Positions 53,856 through 64,000 of a stretch of DNA of 64,000 nucleotides are shown here, one piece after another (positions within the stretch are counted from its first letter, which is position 1; each line of letters starts with the position of its first letter). This DNA comes from Enterobacter pseudoroggenkampii (GTDB lineage Bacteria > Pseudomonadota > Gammaproteobacteria > Enterobacterales > Enterobacteriaceae). The notes beneath the pieces are model-generated. The model was not told where the DNA came from, did not search any database, and worked only from the letters and a program-made list of their open reading frames with translations. Where the stretch lies: the NCBI RefSeq assembly GCF_026420145.1, contig NZ_JAPMLV010000002.1:310001-374000 (forward strand), read 5' to 3'. Made by a program: the position numbers and the translations under genes.

Positions 53856-56564
53856 TTACTGCCACCCATACCGACGCGCATAGAATCCTTTCACCATCTG
53901 CGTCAGCACCATATACCCCGCGAGGATCGCCACCAGCCACGGGAAGTAGCTCAGCGGCAACGCCTGCAGCTGCAGGTAGCTCGCCAGCGGTGAGAACGGC
54001 AGCGCGATGCCGAGCGCCATTACAATCCCCGTCATCACAATCAGCGGCCATGCGGCACGGCTCTGGATGAACGGAATGCGGCGCGTGCGGATCATATGCA
54101 CAATCAGCGTCTGCGACAGCAGACCGACCACGAACCAGCCGGACTGGAACAGCGTCTGGTGTTCCGGGGTGTTGGCGTGGAACACAAACCACATCAGGCA
54201 GAAGGTCAGAATGTCGAAGATGGAGCTGATCGGGCCAAAGAACAGCATAAAGCGCCCAAGATCTGCCGGGTTCCAGTGCTGCGGCTTCTGGATCTGCTCG
54301 TCGTCCACGTTATCAAACGGAATCGCCACCTGAGAGACATCGTACATCAGGTTCTGGATCAGCAGGTGCAGCGGCAGCATCGGCAGGAACGGCAGAAACG
54401 CGCTTGCCACCAGCACGCTGAAGACGTTACCGAAGTTGGAGCTGGCGGTCATCTTGATGTACTTGAGCATATTGGCAAAGGTACGGCGACCTTCGATGAC
54501 GCCCTCCTCCAGCACCATCAGGCTTTTTTCCAGCAGAATGATATCCGCCGCTTCGCGGGCAATATCGACCGCCCCGTCTACGGAGATACCGATATCCGCC
54601 GCGCGCAGGGCGGGCGCGTCGTTGATGCCGTCGCCCATAAAGCCCACCACGTGCCCTTCGCGCTTAAGCAGGGTGACGATGCGCTCTTTGTGCATCGGCG
54701 TCAGGCGGGCAAACAGCGTGGTACGCTGGGCAAGCTTCGCCAGCTCGTCATCAGAGAGATGTTCAATATCGCTCCCTACTACCACGTCGCCCGCGTCCAG
54801 CCCCACCTCGTGGCACACTTTGGCCGCCACCAGCTCGCTATCGCCGGTGAGGATTTTGACGGTAATGCCGCTCGCCTTCAGCGCTTTCAGCGCCGGTGCG
54901 GTGGTCTCTTTCGGCGGATCGAGGAAGGCGATGTAACCCTCGAGGATCAGATCGGATTCGTCGATACGCTGATAGTCACCCTCGCGCGCCGGCAGGAACT
55001 TGCTCGCCACCGCCACCACGCGCAGCCCCTGACGGTTCAGGTTGTCGGTGACGCGCTTGATGCGGCGCAGCATGGTGTCGTCCAGCGGCACGATGTCGCC
55101 GTTATAGCGTACCTGCGTCGACACGTTGAGGATCTCCTGCAGCGCGCCTTTGCAGATCAGCTGATGCACATCCGTCTGCTCGCTCACCACCACCGACATC
55201 CGGCGGCGCTCGAAGTCGAACGGGATCTCATCCACCTTCTGCCAGCGGCCGGAGAGCGTGCGGGCGGACTCTTCATCTACCCCTTCCAGCACCGCGACGT
55301 CGAGCAGATTTTTCAGCCCGGTCTGGTAATGGCTGTTCAGCCACGCGCTGTGCAGGACGCGCTCGCTGGTTTTGCCGGAGATATCGGTGTGGTTCTCCAG
55401 CACGATTTTGTCCTGCGTCAGGGTGCCGGTTTTATCGGTGCAGAGGATGTCCATCGCGCCAAAGTTTTGAATGGCGTCGAGGTGTTTGACGATCACCTTC
55501 TGTTTCGACAGTTTTACTGCCCCGCGCGCCAGCGTGGAGGTGACAATCATCGGCAGCATTTCCGGCGTTAAGCCGACCGCCACGGAGAGCGCAAACAGCG
55601 CAGCTTCCCACCAGTCTCCCTTGGTGTAGCCGTTGATCAGCAGCACGATCGGCGTCATCACCATCATAAAGCGGATCAGCAGCATGCTGACGCGGCCAAT
55701 GCCTTTCTGGAAGGCGTTCGGCTCGCTCTCCTGCTCGCTGACGCGCCCGGCAAGCTGACCAAACCAGGTGTTGCCCCCGGTGGCGGTGACAATCGCCTGC
55801 GCGGTGCCGCTGACCACCGTGGTGCCCATAAAGCACAGGGTGTCGCACTCGAGCGGGTTCATCTGCTGCGGGTCGCGGCTGCGCGCCACCTTTTCAACGG
55901 GCAGGGATTCCCCGGTCAGGGAGGCCTGCGCGACGAAGAGATCGCGCGCCTGGATGATGCGTAAATCCGCCGGGATCATGTCCCCCGCGGCCAGCTTCAC
56001 CAGATCCCCCGGCACCAGCTGGTCGATAGGCAATTCCACCCAGGCGTTTTCGCCGAGATCGTTGATCACGCGCGAGACGGTCGCGGTGTTGCTGACCATC
56101 GCCTTCAGGGCGTCCGCCGCTTTGGTGGAGCGGGCCTCCTGAATGAAGTTCAGCAGCGTGGAGATGCCCACCATCAGGGCAATCACCCCTGCGGCAAACA
56201 GATCTTCCGTCGCATAGGAGATGAGGCCAAGCACGGTCAGCAGCAGGTTGAACGGGTTGCGGTAGCAGAGCCACAGATGCACCCACCACGGAGACGGCTT
56301 TTGTGCCGGAATGAGGTTATCGCCGTGCACGGCGCGGATTTTTTCCACTTCTGCCGCGTTCAGCCCTTCCGGGTGCCCGCCAAAGGCGCGCCAGACTTCA
56401 TTTTCATCCATCGCCGCCACGTTCAGGCAGCGTTCGGTCAGGGACGCGGGGATCGCCGCCCCCGCCATGTTTTTGGCGTTTGGCAGTGGGTCGCGCTGAA
56501 CCAGACGGTGTGGCAGGTGGCGGCTCAGCAGGGCCTGCAGCTGCCGGGTGATATTTTTAAACAT
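53856..56564 (-). CDS. mgtA: Mg2+-importing P-type ATPase MgtA
   Basis: The 902-residue P3B-type ATPase in the inner membrane imports Mg2+. Visible: the phosphorylation motif CTDKTGTLTQ (about residue 377), LTGESLPVEK in the actuator domain, GDGINDAPAL in the hinge, and the C-terminal membrane helices ending FYARRYGWQ as in E. coli. The start MFKNITRQ has GGAGGA 6 nt upstream; an ATG two codons earlier abuts the Shine-Dalgarno sequence and is unlikely. The 5' leader carries mgtL, so the gene is controlled by low Mg2+ (PhoPQ, leader) and by proline/translation of MgtL. Confidence 0.96.
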   Translation of the reverse strand: MFKNITRQLQALLSRHLPHRLVQRDPLPNAKNMAGAAIPASLTERCLNVAAMDENEVWRAFGGHPEGLNAAEVEKIRAVHGDNLIPAQKPSPWWVHLWLCYRNPFNLLLTVLGLISYATEDLFAAGVIALMVGISTLLNFIQEARSTKAADALKAMVSNTATVSRVINDLGENAWVELPIDQLVPGDLVKLAAGDMIPADLRIIQARDLFVAQASLTGESLPVEKVARSRDPQQMNPLECDTLCFMGTTVVSGTAQAIVTATGGNTWFGQLAGRVSEQESEPNAFQKGIGRVSMLLIRFMMVMTPIVLLINGYTKGDWWEAALFALSVAVGLTPEMLPMIVTSTLARGAVKLSKQKVIVKHLDAIQNFGAMDILCTDKTGTLTQDKIVLENHTDISGKTSERVLHSAWLNSHYQTGLKNLLDVAVLEGVDEESARTLSGRWQKVDEIPFDFERRRMSVVVSEQTDVHQLICKGALQEILNVSTQVRYNGDIVPLDDTMLRRIKRVTDNLNRQGLRVVAVASKFLPAREGDYQRIDESDLILEGYIAFLDPPKETTAPALKALKASGITVKILTGDSELVAAKVCHEVGLDAGDVVVGSDIEHLSDDELAKLAQRTTLFARLTPMHKERIVTLLKREGHVVGFMGDGINDAPALRAADIGISVDGAVDIAREAADIILLEKSLMVLEEGVIEGRRTFANMLKYIKMTASSNFGNVFSVLVASAFLPFLPMLPLHLLIQNLMYDVSQVAIPFDNVDDEQIQKPQHWNPADLGRFMLFFGPISSIFDILTFCLMWFVFHANTPEHQTLFQSGWFVVGLLSQTLIVHMIRTRRIPFIQSRAAWPLIVMTGIVMALGIALPFSPLASYLQLQALPLSYFPWLVAILAGYMVLTQMVKGFYARRYGWQ

Positions 56565-56820
56565 AGTCATTCCTCCGCATCCGCGAATGCGGACGCAGCA
56601 TTTCCTTCAGGCGTGGCAAGGCCGTACCTGAGAGGCACTCAATTTTTCAAGCAGGAACGTTTGGGACGTTGCTGCCTCACATCACCGGTGAGTCAGCAAC
56701 AGGCTGGCTTACCGGAAAGAACGCATTCTCCCGTTCAGGAGAGGTGTGGGATCGGGATCCATGAAGCCTCCGGTAAGTAAAAAGTAGGGTGTCGCCGCGC
56801 AGTATAAGGATTTAAGCGTA
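56565..56820 (-). promoter_or_regulatory. mgtA 5' leader (Mg2+- and translation-sensing)
   Basis: About 250 nt between the mgtA start and its likely promoter contain mgtL and GC-rich segments able to form alternative hairpins. Position, length and mgtL match the known enterobacterial mgtA leader, where structure governs Rho-dependent termination. Folding was not computed. Confidence 0.65.
56709..56762 (-). CDS. mgtL: MgtL leader peptide
   Basis: The 17-residue peptide MDPDPTPLLNGRMRSFR aligns with enterobacterial MgtL (E. coli starts MEPDPTPLP and ends LFR). The early Asp-Pro-Asp-Pro and Thr-Pro run is the part known to destabilise ribosomes at low Mg2+ or slow them when proline is limiting, which raises mgtA transcription. 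It lies 144 bp upstream of mgtA. Confidence 0.88.
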   Translation of the reverse strand: MDPDPTPLLNGRMRSFR

Positions 56821-56955
56821 CCCTTTGTGACGATTCGGGCGGTATTATACCCCCCTGCAAATAAACCGAACGTAAACCAGACTTTGCCCATAGCGAAATC
56901 GCGCTATAGCATTAGGCTCAATTGACCATTTTGTCGTTGTTACAGGGAATACAGC

Positions 56956-57903
56956 ATGCAGAACCGCCTTACGATTAAAGACATCGCGCGTTTAAGCGGC
57001 GTGGGGAAATCAACCGTCTCACGCGTGCTGAACAACGAAAGCGGCGTCAGCGAACGCACCCGCGAGCGCGTTGAGGCGGTCATGAATCAGCACGGCTTTT
57101 CCCCTTCCCGCTCCGCGCGCGCCATGCGCGGGCAGAGTGACAAAGTGGTCGCCATCATTGTTTCGCGTCTGGATTCTCTGTCTGAAAACCTCGCCGTGCA
57201 GACCATGCTGCCCGCCTTCTATGAGCAGGGATATGACCCGATCATGATGGAGAGCCAGTTCTCGCCACAGCTGGTGGAAGAGCATCTGGGCATGCTCCAG
57301 CGGCGCAACATTGACGGCGTGGTGCTGTTCGGCTTTACCGGCATCAAAGACGAGATGCTAAAACCCTGGCAGCCGTCGCTGGTGCTGCTGGCGCGCGATG
57401 CCCACGGTTTTGCATCCGTCTGCTATGACGACGAGGGCGCGATTATCACCCTGATGCAGCGCCTGTTTGACGAAGGCCATCGTCATATCAGCTTCCTCGG
57501 CGTGCCGCACGCGGACGTCACCACAGGCAAGCGTCGCCATGAGGCCTATCTGGCCTTTTGCAAAAAGCACAACCTCTCCGCCGTGGCCTCTCTGCCGGGG
57601 CTGGGCATGAAGCAGGGCTACGAGCAGGTCGCCAGCGTTCTGACGCCGCAGACCACCGCGCTGGTGTGCGCCACGGATACCCTGGCGCTGGGTGCCAGCA
57701 AATATCTGCAGGAGCAGCGCATCGATAACCTGCAGGTGGCGAGCGTCGGCAGCACGCCGCTGATGAAGTTCCTGCACCCGGAGATCATCACCGTCGATCC
57801 GGGCTACGCCGAGTCCGGCAGACAGGCCGCCACGCAGCTGATCGAGCAGATCAACGGGCGCGCTGAGCCGCGTCAGATCGTCATTCCCGCTCACCTTTCG
57901 TAA
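56956..57903 (+). CDS. treR: Trehalose operon repressor TreR
   Basis: The 315-residue LacI-family repressor has an N-terminal HTH (TIKDIARLSGVGKSTVSRVLN, key residues 6-25) and an effector domain that in E. coli binds trehalose-6-phosphate (inducer) or trehalose. It lies directly upstream of treB in the same direction, with its operator between the genes. Confidence 0.95.
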   Translation: MQNRLTIKDIARLSGVGKSTVSRVLNNESGVSERTRERVEAVMNQHGFSPSRSARAMRGQSDKVVAIIVSRLDSLSENLAVQTMLPAFYEQGYDPIMMESQFSPQLVEEHLGMLQRRNIDGVVLFGFTGIKDEMLKPWQPSLVLLARDAHGFASVCYDDEGAIITLMQRLFDEGHRHISFLGVPHADVTTGKRRHEAYLAFCKKHNLSAVASLPGLGMKQGYEQVASVLTPQTTALVCATDTLALGASKYLQEQRIDNLQVASVGSTPLMKFLHPEIITVDPGYAESGRQAATQLIEQINGRAEPRQIVIPAHLS

Positions 57904-57942
57904 CCCTCCTAAAACAGATTATTGTGATCTTCGCCTGATTTC

Positions 57943-57954
57943 GGGAACGTTCCC
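57943..57954. promoter_or_regulatory. TreR operator
   Basis: Perfect palindrome GGGAACGTTCCC upstream of treB, the known TreR recognition core. A weak CRP-like TGTGA half-site lies at 57924-57928 just before it. Confidence 0.85.
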
Positions 57955-58029
57955 ATTTTCGCCGTCACGCTGAAGGAGTAGGCTTGCGCTCAGGTCATTA
58001 CACCCCCTCACCATCTGTCATGAGGTTTC

Positions 58030-59451
58030 ATGATGAGTAAAGTCAAACAAGCAGATATCGATCGGCTGATCGTCCTGGTCGGCGGCCGCGAAAACATCGC
58101 TACCGTCAGCCATTGCATTACCCGCCTGCGCTTCGTGCTGAACGATCCGGCCAAAGCCAACCCGAAGGCCATTGAAGAACTCTCCATGGTTAAAGGCTGC
58201 TTCACTAACGCCGGTCAGTTCCAGGTCGTGATTGGTACCGAAGTGGGCGATTACTATCAGGCTCTGCTGGCAACGACCGGGCACTCCTCCGCCGATAAAG
58301 AGCAGGCGAAGAAGGCCGCGCGCCAGAACATGAAGTGGCACGAGCAGCTGATTTCCCACTTCGCGGAGATCTTCTTCCCGCTGCTGCCGGCGCTGATCAG
58401 CGGAGGCTTGATCTTAGGCTTCCGTAACGTCATCGGCGACGTGCCGATGAGCGACGGCAAAACCCTGGCGCAGATGTATCCGGCGCTGAAAACCGTGTAC
58501 GACTTCCTGTGGCTGATTGGCGAGGCGATCTTCTTCTATCTGCCGGTCGGGATCTGCTGGTCCGCCGTGCGCAAGATGGGCGGTACGCCGATCCTCGGTA
58601 TCGTACTGGGCGTCACGCTGGTCTCTCCGCAGTTAATGAACGCTTACTTACTTGGTCAGCAGGTGCCTGAGGTGTGGAACTTCGGCCTGTTTACCATCGC
58701 CAAAGTGGGCTATCAGGCGCAGGTCATTCCGGCCCTGCTGGCGGGCCTGGCGCTGGGCTTTATTGAAACCCGACTGAAGCGCATCGTGCCGGATTACCTC
58801 TATCTGGTGGTGGTGCCGGTCTGCTCGCTGATTCTGGCGGTCTTCCTGGCGCATGCCTTTATCGGTCCGTTTGGCCGCATGATTGGCGACGGCGTGGCCT
58901 TCGCGGTGCGTCACCTGATGACCGGCAGCTTCGCCCCGATTGGCGCCGCGCTGTTTGGCTTCCTGTACGCCCCGCTGGTGATCACCGGCGTGCACCAGAC
59001 CACGCTGGCCATTGATATGCAGATGATCCAGAGCCTCGGCGGCACGCCGGTCTGGCCGATTATCGCCCTGTCTAACATTGCTCAGGCGTCCGCGGTGACC
59101 GGCATCATCATCGTCAGCCGCAAGCACAACGAACGCGAGATCTCCGTTCCGGCGGCCATCTCCGCCTACCTCGGCGTCACCGAGCCGGCGATGTACGGTA
59201 TCAACCTGAAATACCGCTTCCCGATGCTCTGCGCGATGATCGGTTCCGGTCTGGCGGGCCTGGTGTGCGGACTGAACGGCGTAATGGCAAACGGGATTGG
59301 CGTCGGCGGCCTGCCGGGCATCCTCTCCATCCAGCCCGCTTACTGGCAGGTGTTCGCCCTGGCAATGGCCATCGCGATCGTCGTCCCAATGGCGCTGACT
59401 ACCGTGGTTTACCAGCGTAAGTTCCGTCAGGGCTCGCTGCAGATTGTTTAA
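58030..59451 (+). CDS. treB: Trehalose PTS permease EIIBC
   Basis: The 473-residue phosphotransferase permease takes up trehalose as trehalose-6-phosphate. The EIIB domain carries the phosphorylated Cys29 (VSHCITRLRF); the EIIC domain (from about residue 110) has GVHQTTLAIDMQMI, ITGVHQTT and the membrane helices. It has no own EIIA domain, so it depends on glucose EIIA (Crr), encoded elsewhere. Operon treB-treC. Confidence 0.96.
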   Translation: MMSKVKQADIDRLIVLVGGRENIATVSHCITRLRFVLNDPAKANPKAIEELSMVKGCFTNAGQFQVVIGTEVGDYYQALLATTGHSSADKEQAKKAARQNMKWHEQLISHFAEIFFPLLPALISGGLILGFRNVIGDVPMSDGKTLAQMYPALKTVYDFLWLIGEAIFFYLPVGICWSAVRKMGGTPILGIVLGVTLVSPQLMNAYLLGQQVPEVWNFGLFTIAKVGYQAQVIPALLAGLALGFIETRLKRIVPDYLYLVVVPVCSLILAVFLAHAFIGPFGRMIGDGVAFAVRHLMTGSFAPIGAALFGFLYAPLVITGVHQTTLAIDMQMIQSLGGTPVWPIIALSNIAQASAVTGIIIVSRKHNEREISVPAAISAYLGVTEPAMYGINLKYRFPMLCAMIGSGLAGLVCGLNGVMANGIGVGGLPGILSIQPAYWQVFALAMAIAIVVPMALTTVVYQRKFRQGSLQIV

Positions 59452-59502
59452 CTCTCTCTTTCGGGGCGCAGTTGCGCCCCTTCGCATTTGCAGGAACACA
59501 CT

Positions 59503-61146
59503 ATGAATACCCTTCCTCACTGGTGGCAAAACGGCGTTATCTACCAGATTTACCCCAAGAGTTTCCAGGACACCACCGGCAGCGGCACAGGCGATTTACG
59601 CGGCGTGACGCAGCGTCTGGACTACCTGAAAACCCTCGGCATCGACGCCATCTGGCTGACGCCGTTTTATATCTCCCCGCAGGTGGATAACGGCTACGAC
59701 GTGGCGAATTACACCGCCATCGACCCGGCGTACGGCACGCTGGATGATTTTGACGAGCTGGTCGCCGAGGCGCACCAGCGCGGCATTCGCATCGTGCTGG
59801 ATATGGTGTTCAACCACACCTCAACCCAGCACCCCTGGTTCCGGGAATCGCTGAACAACGCGAGCCCGTACCGCCAGTTCTACATCTGGCGCGACGGCAC
59901 GCCTGAGCAGTTGCCTAACAACTGGCGCTCCAAGTTTGGCGGCAACGCCTGGCGCTGGCACGCGGGGAGCGAGCAGTATTATCTGCACCTGTTCGCGCCG
60001 GAGCAGGCGGACCTCAACTGGGAAAATCCGGCGGTGCGCGCCGAGCTGAAAAAGGTGTGCGAGTTCTGGGCCGACCGCGGCGTCGACGGCTTGCGCCTCG
60101 ATGTCATTAACCTGATTTCGAAAGATCAGGATTTCCCGAATGATGAGACGGGTGACGGTCGCCGCTTCTACACTGACGGGCCGCGCATCCATGAATATCT
60201 GCAGGAGATGAGCCGCGACGTCTTTACCCCGCGCAACCTGATGACGGTAGGCGAGATGTCCTCGACTTCGCTGGAGAACTGCCAGCAGTATGCTTCTCTC
60301 GATGGCCGCGAGCTGTCGATGACCTTTAACTTCCACCACCTGAAGGTGGACTATCCCGGCGGCGAAAAGTGGACGAAGGCGAAGCCGGACTTCGTGGCGC
60401 TGAAAACCCTCTTCCGCCACTGGCAGCAGGGGATGCATAACAAAGCCTGGAACGCCCTGTTCTGGTGTAACCACGACCAGCCGCGCATCGTGTCGCGCTT
60501 CGGTGACGAAGGAGAATACCGGGTTCACGCCGCGAAAATGCTCGGCATGGTGCTGCACGGTATGCAGGGCACGCCGTATATCTATCAGGGCGAAGAGCTG
60601 GGGATGACGAACCCGCACTTCAGCCGCATCACCGATTACCGCGACGTGGAAAGCCTGAACATGTTCGCCGAACTGCGCGCCAACGGCCGCGATCCGGATG
60701 AATTACTGGCGATTCTGGCGAGTAAGTCCCGGGATAATGGCCGCACGCCAATGCAGTGGGACGCGTCGCACAATGCGGGCTTTAGCGAGGGTGAACCGTG
60801 GATTGGCGTCTGCGATAACTACGAAACCGTGAACGCCCGCTCGGCGCTCGACGATGCGGATTCCGTCTTCTATACCTATCAGTCGCTGATTAGCCTGCGC
60901 AAAACCCTGCCGGTGCTGACGTGGGGAGATTATGAAGATCTCCTGCCGGAACACCCTTCTCTGTGGTGCTACCGTCGCCAGTGGCAGGGACAGACCCTGA
61001 TCGTTGCGGCGAACCTGAGCAATACGCCTCAGGAATGGCAGACAGACCTTCTCAGCGGTAAGTTGCAGGTAATGATGAGTAACTACCCGACACCACCAAC
61101 GACGTCGCTGCGTCCGTTTGAAGCCGTCTGGTGGTTGCAACAGTAA
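59503..61146 (+). CDS. treC: Trehalose-6-phosphate hydrolase
   Basis: The 547-residue GH13 enzyme splits trehalose-6-phosphate into glucose and glucose-6-phosphate. The catalytic triad is visible: Asp200 (GLRLDV), Glu251 (VGEMSS), Asp325 (NHDQPR). The start MNTLPHWWQ has AGGAA 6 nt upstream; a TTG five codons earlier opens the frame but is unsupported. It lies 51 bp after treB, across a short GC-rich hairpin. Confidence 0.96.
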   Translation: MNTLPHWWQNGVIYQIYPKSFQDTTGSGTGDLRGVTQRLDYLKTLGIDAIWLTPFYISPQVDNGYDVANYTAIDPAYGTLDDFDELVAEAHQRGIRIVLDMVFNHTSTQHPWFRESLNNASPYRQFYIWRDGTPEQLPNNWRSKFGGNAWRWHAGSEQYYLHLFAPEQADLNWENPAVRAELKKVCEFWADRGVDGLRLDVINLISKDQDFPNDETGDGRRFYTDGPRIHEYLQEMSRDVFTPRNLMTVGEMSSTSLENCQQYASLDGRELSMTFNFHHLKVDYPGGEKWTKAKPDFVALKTLFRHWQQGMHNKAWNALFWCNHDQPRIVSRFGDEGEYRVHAAKMLGMVLHGMQGTPYIYQGEELGMTNPHFSRITDYRDVESLNMFAELRANGRDPDELLAILASKSRDNGRTPMQWDASHNAGFSEGEPWIGVCDNYETVNARSALDDADSVFYTYQSLISLRKTLPVLTWGDYEDLLPEHPSLWCYRRQWQGQTLIVAANLSNTPQEWQTDLLSGKLQVMMSNYPTPPTTSLRPFEAVWWLQQ

Positions 61147-61153
61147 CCGTCCT

Positions 61154-61177
61154 GCCGGGTGCAGCCCTGCACCCGGC
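61154..61177 (+). terminator. Terminator of treBC
   Basis: GCCGGGTGCAG, loop CC, CTGCACCCGGC just after the treC stop, followed by TTACTTTAC. The stem is strong but the T run is poor. Confidence 0.65.
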
Positions 61178-61273
61178 TTACTTTACTGTTTTTGTTGAAT
61201 AATTAATCAGATTTTTCTCGCTCGCCTTTACAAATGCTGTAGCGCCCGCCGTTTGTACTCTCGCCTTTTTACT

Positions 61274-61318
61274 TTGTTCTGAATCAAATAAATCGCAAAC
61301 ATGTTTGATGCAAATCAC
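61274..61318 (+). promoter_or_regulatory. Two FNR boxes upstream of nrdD
   Basis: TTGTT-CTGA-ATCAA (61274-61287) and TTGAT-GCAA-ATCAC (61305-61318) each match TTGAT-N4-ATCAA with one mismatch. Centres are 31 bp apart, as in the two-site FNR control of E. coli nrdDG. Confidence 0.8.
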
Positions 61319-61362
61319 TATATGTAGCACTTAAAATGCACGCCGACCCAATATCTTGTATT
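61314..61362 (+). promoter_or_regulatory. Pair of NrdR boxes upstream of nrdD
   Basis: ATCACTATATGTAGCA (61314-61329) and ACCCAATATCTTGTAT (61347-61362), 33 bp apart centre to centre, fit the tandem NrdR pattern ACAcwAtATaTwGtgt at ribonucleotide reductase promoters. Confidence 0.7.
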
Positions 61363-61410
61363 TATCGTCTACTATTCCAACAACAAGACGGCGCTTACGC
61401 TGGCCGGAAT

Positions 61411-61496
61411 TGTGGATAACACGAGCCGGGAACGCGGGAAGTCTTTGGCCTGGCGGGAAATGCGTCCGGTGAATACTTCTCCACCTCTGTGGATAA
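61411..61496 (+). promoter_or_regulatory. Two consensus DnaA boxes in the nrdD leader
   Basis: TGTGGATAA (reverse of TTATCCACA) occurs at 61411-61419 and 61488-61496, same orientation, 77 bp apart, between the NrdR boxes and the nrdD start. Confidence 0.6.
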
Positions 61497-61520
61497 CCTG
61501 TTTTCAAAAATGGAGTGATC

Positions 61521-63659
<2,139 letters not shown>

Positions 63660-63678
63660 GTTCTGCGCAGGGTTCTCC

Positions 63679-63787
63679 CCCTCACCCTACCCCTCTCCCT
63701 CAAGGGAGAGGGAACCGATCGAGCACATTGCTAAGCCTGACTCCGGTTTTCTCCCGCTCCCTGTGGGAGAGGGCCGGGGTGAGGGCA
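63679..63787. repeat. GC-rich hairpin repeats between nrdD and nrdG
   Basis: One unit (63679-63712) and an inverted unit (63757-63787) of the family seen at 34463, 35577 and 42736. The inverted pair could form a long stem in the nrdDG transcript. Confidence 0.75.
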
Positions 63788-63800
63788 TCAGGTTAACGCT

Positions 63801-64000
63801 ATGAACTATCACCAGTACTACCCCGTCGACATCGTCAACGGCCCCGGCACCCGCTGCACCCTGTTTGTTTCAGGCTGCGTCCACGAATGCCCTGGCTGCT
63901 ACAACAAAAGCACCTGGCGCTTAAATTCCGGCATGCCGTTTACCGCTGAAATGGAAGACAAGATCGTCAACGACCTGAACGACACGCGCATTCACCGTCA
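63801..64000 (+). CDS. nrdG: Anaerobic ribonucleotide reductase activase (partial)
   Basis: The first 66 codons are in the window; the gene runs off the right end. The radical-SAM enzyme uses a 4Fe-4S cluster to make the glycyl radical on NrdD. The N terminus MNYHQYYPVDIVNGPGTRC and the cluster motif C-x3-C-x2-C (in SGCVHECPGCYN) are visible. The ribosome-binding site (AGG, 8 nt away) is weak and follows the repeat pair. Confidence 0.95.
   Translation, partial: MNYHQYYPVDIVNGPGTRCTLFVSGCVHECPGCYNKSTWRLNSGMPFTAEMEDKIVNDLNDTRIHR

Noticed and set aside
54096-55571. 491-codon plus-strand ORF opposite mgtA
   Set aside because: Shadow of mgtA; no ribosome-binding site or recognisable motif.

Overview
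The window is enterobacterial chromosome, most like Enterobacter or a close relative (Lelliottia, Leclercia). It shows the syntenic block argI-rraB-miaE, pyrLBI-ridA, mgtA, treRBC, nrdDG, an Enterobacter-type fosA, an arcACB arginine deiminase operon, a leuX tRNA gene, and REP elements plus short GC-rich hairpin repeats between genes. The housekeeping DNA is GC-rich; the accessory strips at about 5.4-8.8 kb, 29.4-31.1 kb and 34.5-35.5 kb are clearly AT-richer.

Layout. (1) 0-5.4 kb: a glycoside utilisation operon (GH5-like hydrolase and GPH permease) divergent from its LacI-type regulator, then fosA, then a TrpRS paralogue (trpS2) behind a tandem-Trp leader peptide and attenuator. (2) 5.4-8.8 kb: AT-rich accessory DNA with a three-gene Hcp (type VI secretion) module, a DUF1493 gene, an unidentified pair of small minus-strand genes, and the wreck of an HNH-type restriction gene. 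(3) 8.8-30.8 kb: a complete dpd 7-deazaguanine DNA modification/restriction cluster beside the 3' end of leuX. queD probably adds to preQ0 precursor supply. dpdC-dpdA-dpdB (modification) form one transcription unit, headed by an unannotated 77-residue ORF and closed by a terminator. dpdE-F-G-H-I-J-K-D (restriction) form a second, tightly coupled unit with its own promoter. (4) 31.1-34.4 kb: leuX, a membrane-anchored hypothetical protein, miaE, rraB, and argI with tandem ARG boxes. (5) 34.5-35.6 kb: a small peptidoglycan amidase-like effector and secreted immunity-like pair between direct repeats. (6) 35.7-43.3 kb: xynR-yagH-yagG-yagF-yagE, for xyloside uptake and cleavage and xylonate catabolism, then tabA. 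(7) 43.4-49.1 kb: arcA-arcC-arcB-antiporter and an ArgR paralogue. (8) 49.1-64 kb: pyrL-pyrB-pyrI, ridA, a secreted GH20 hexosaminidase, mgtL-mgtA, treR-treB-treC, nrdD and the start of nrdG.

How it fits together. The island replaces guanines in DNA with preQ0-derived bases (DpdA with DpdB, then DpdC) and attacks unmodified DNA with a multi-helicase and PLD-type machine (DpdD to DpdK). The dpd system itself is already described from Salmonella Montevideo. What looks new here is its two-unit promoter/terminator architecture, the conserved-looking small winged-helix-like ORF at the head of the modification operon, the Trp attenuator of trpS2, and a shared Shine-Dalgarno-sequestering hairpin in front of two separate T6SS-cargo-like modules. 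No integrase and no second copy of the leuX 3' end were seen, so the left boundary of the island is not fixed by sequence.
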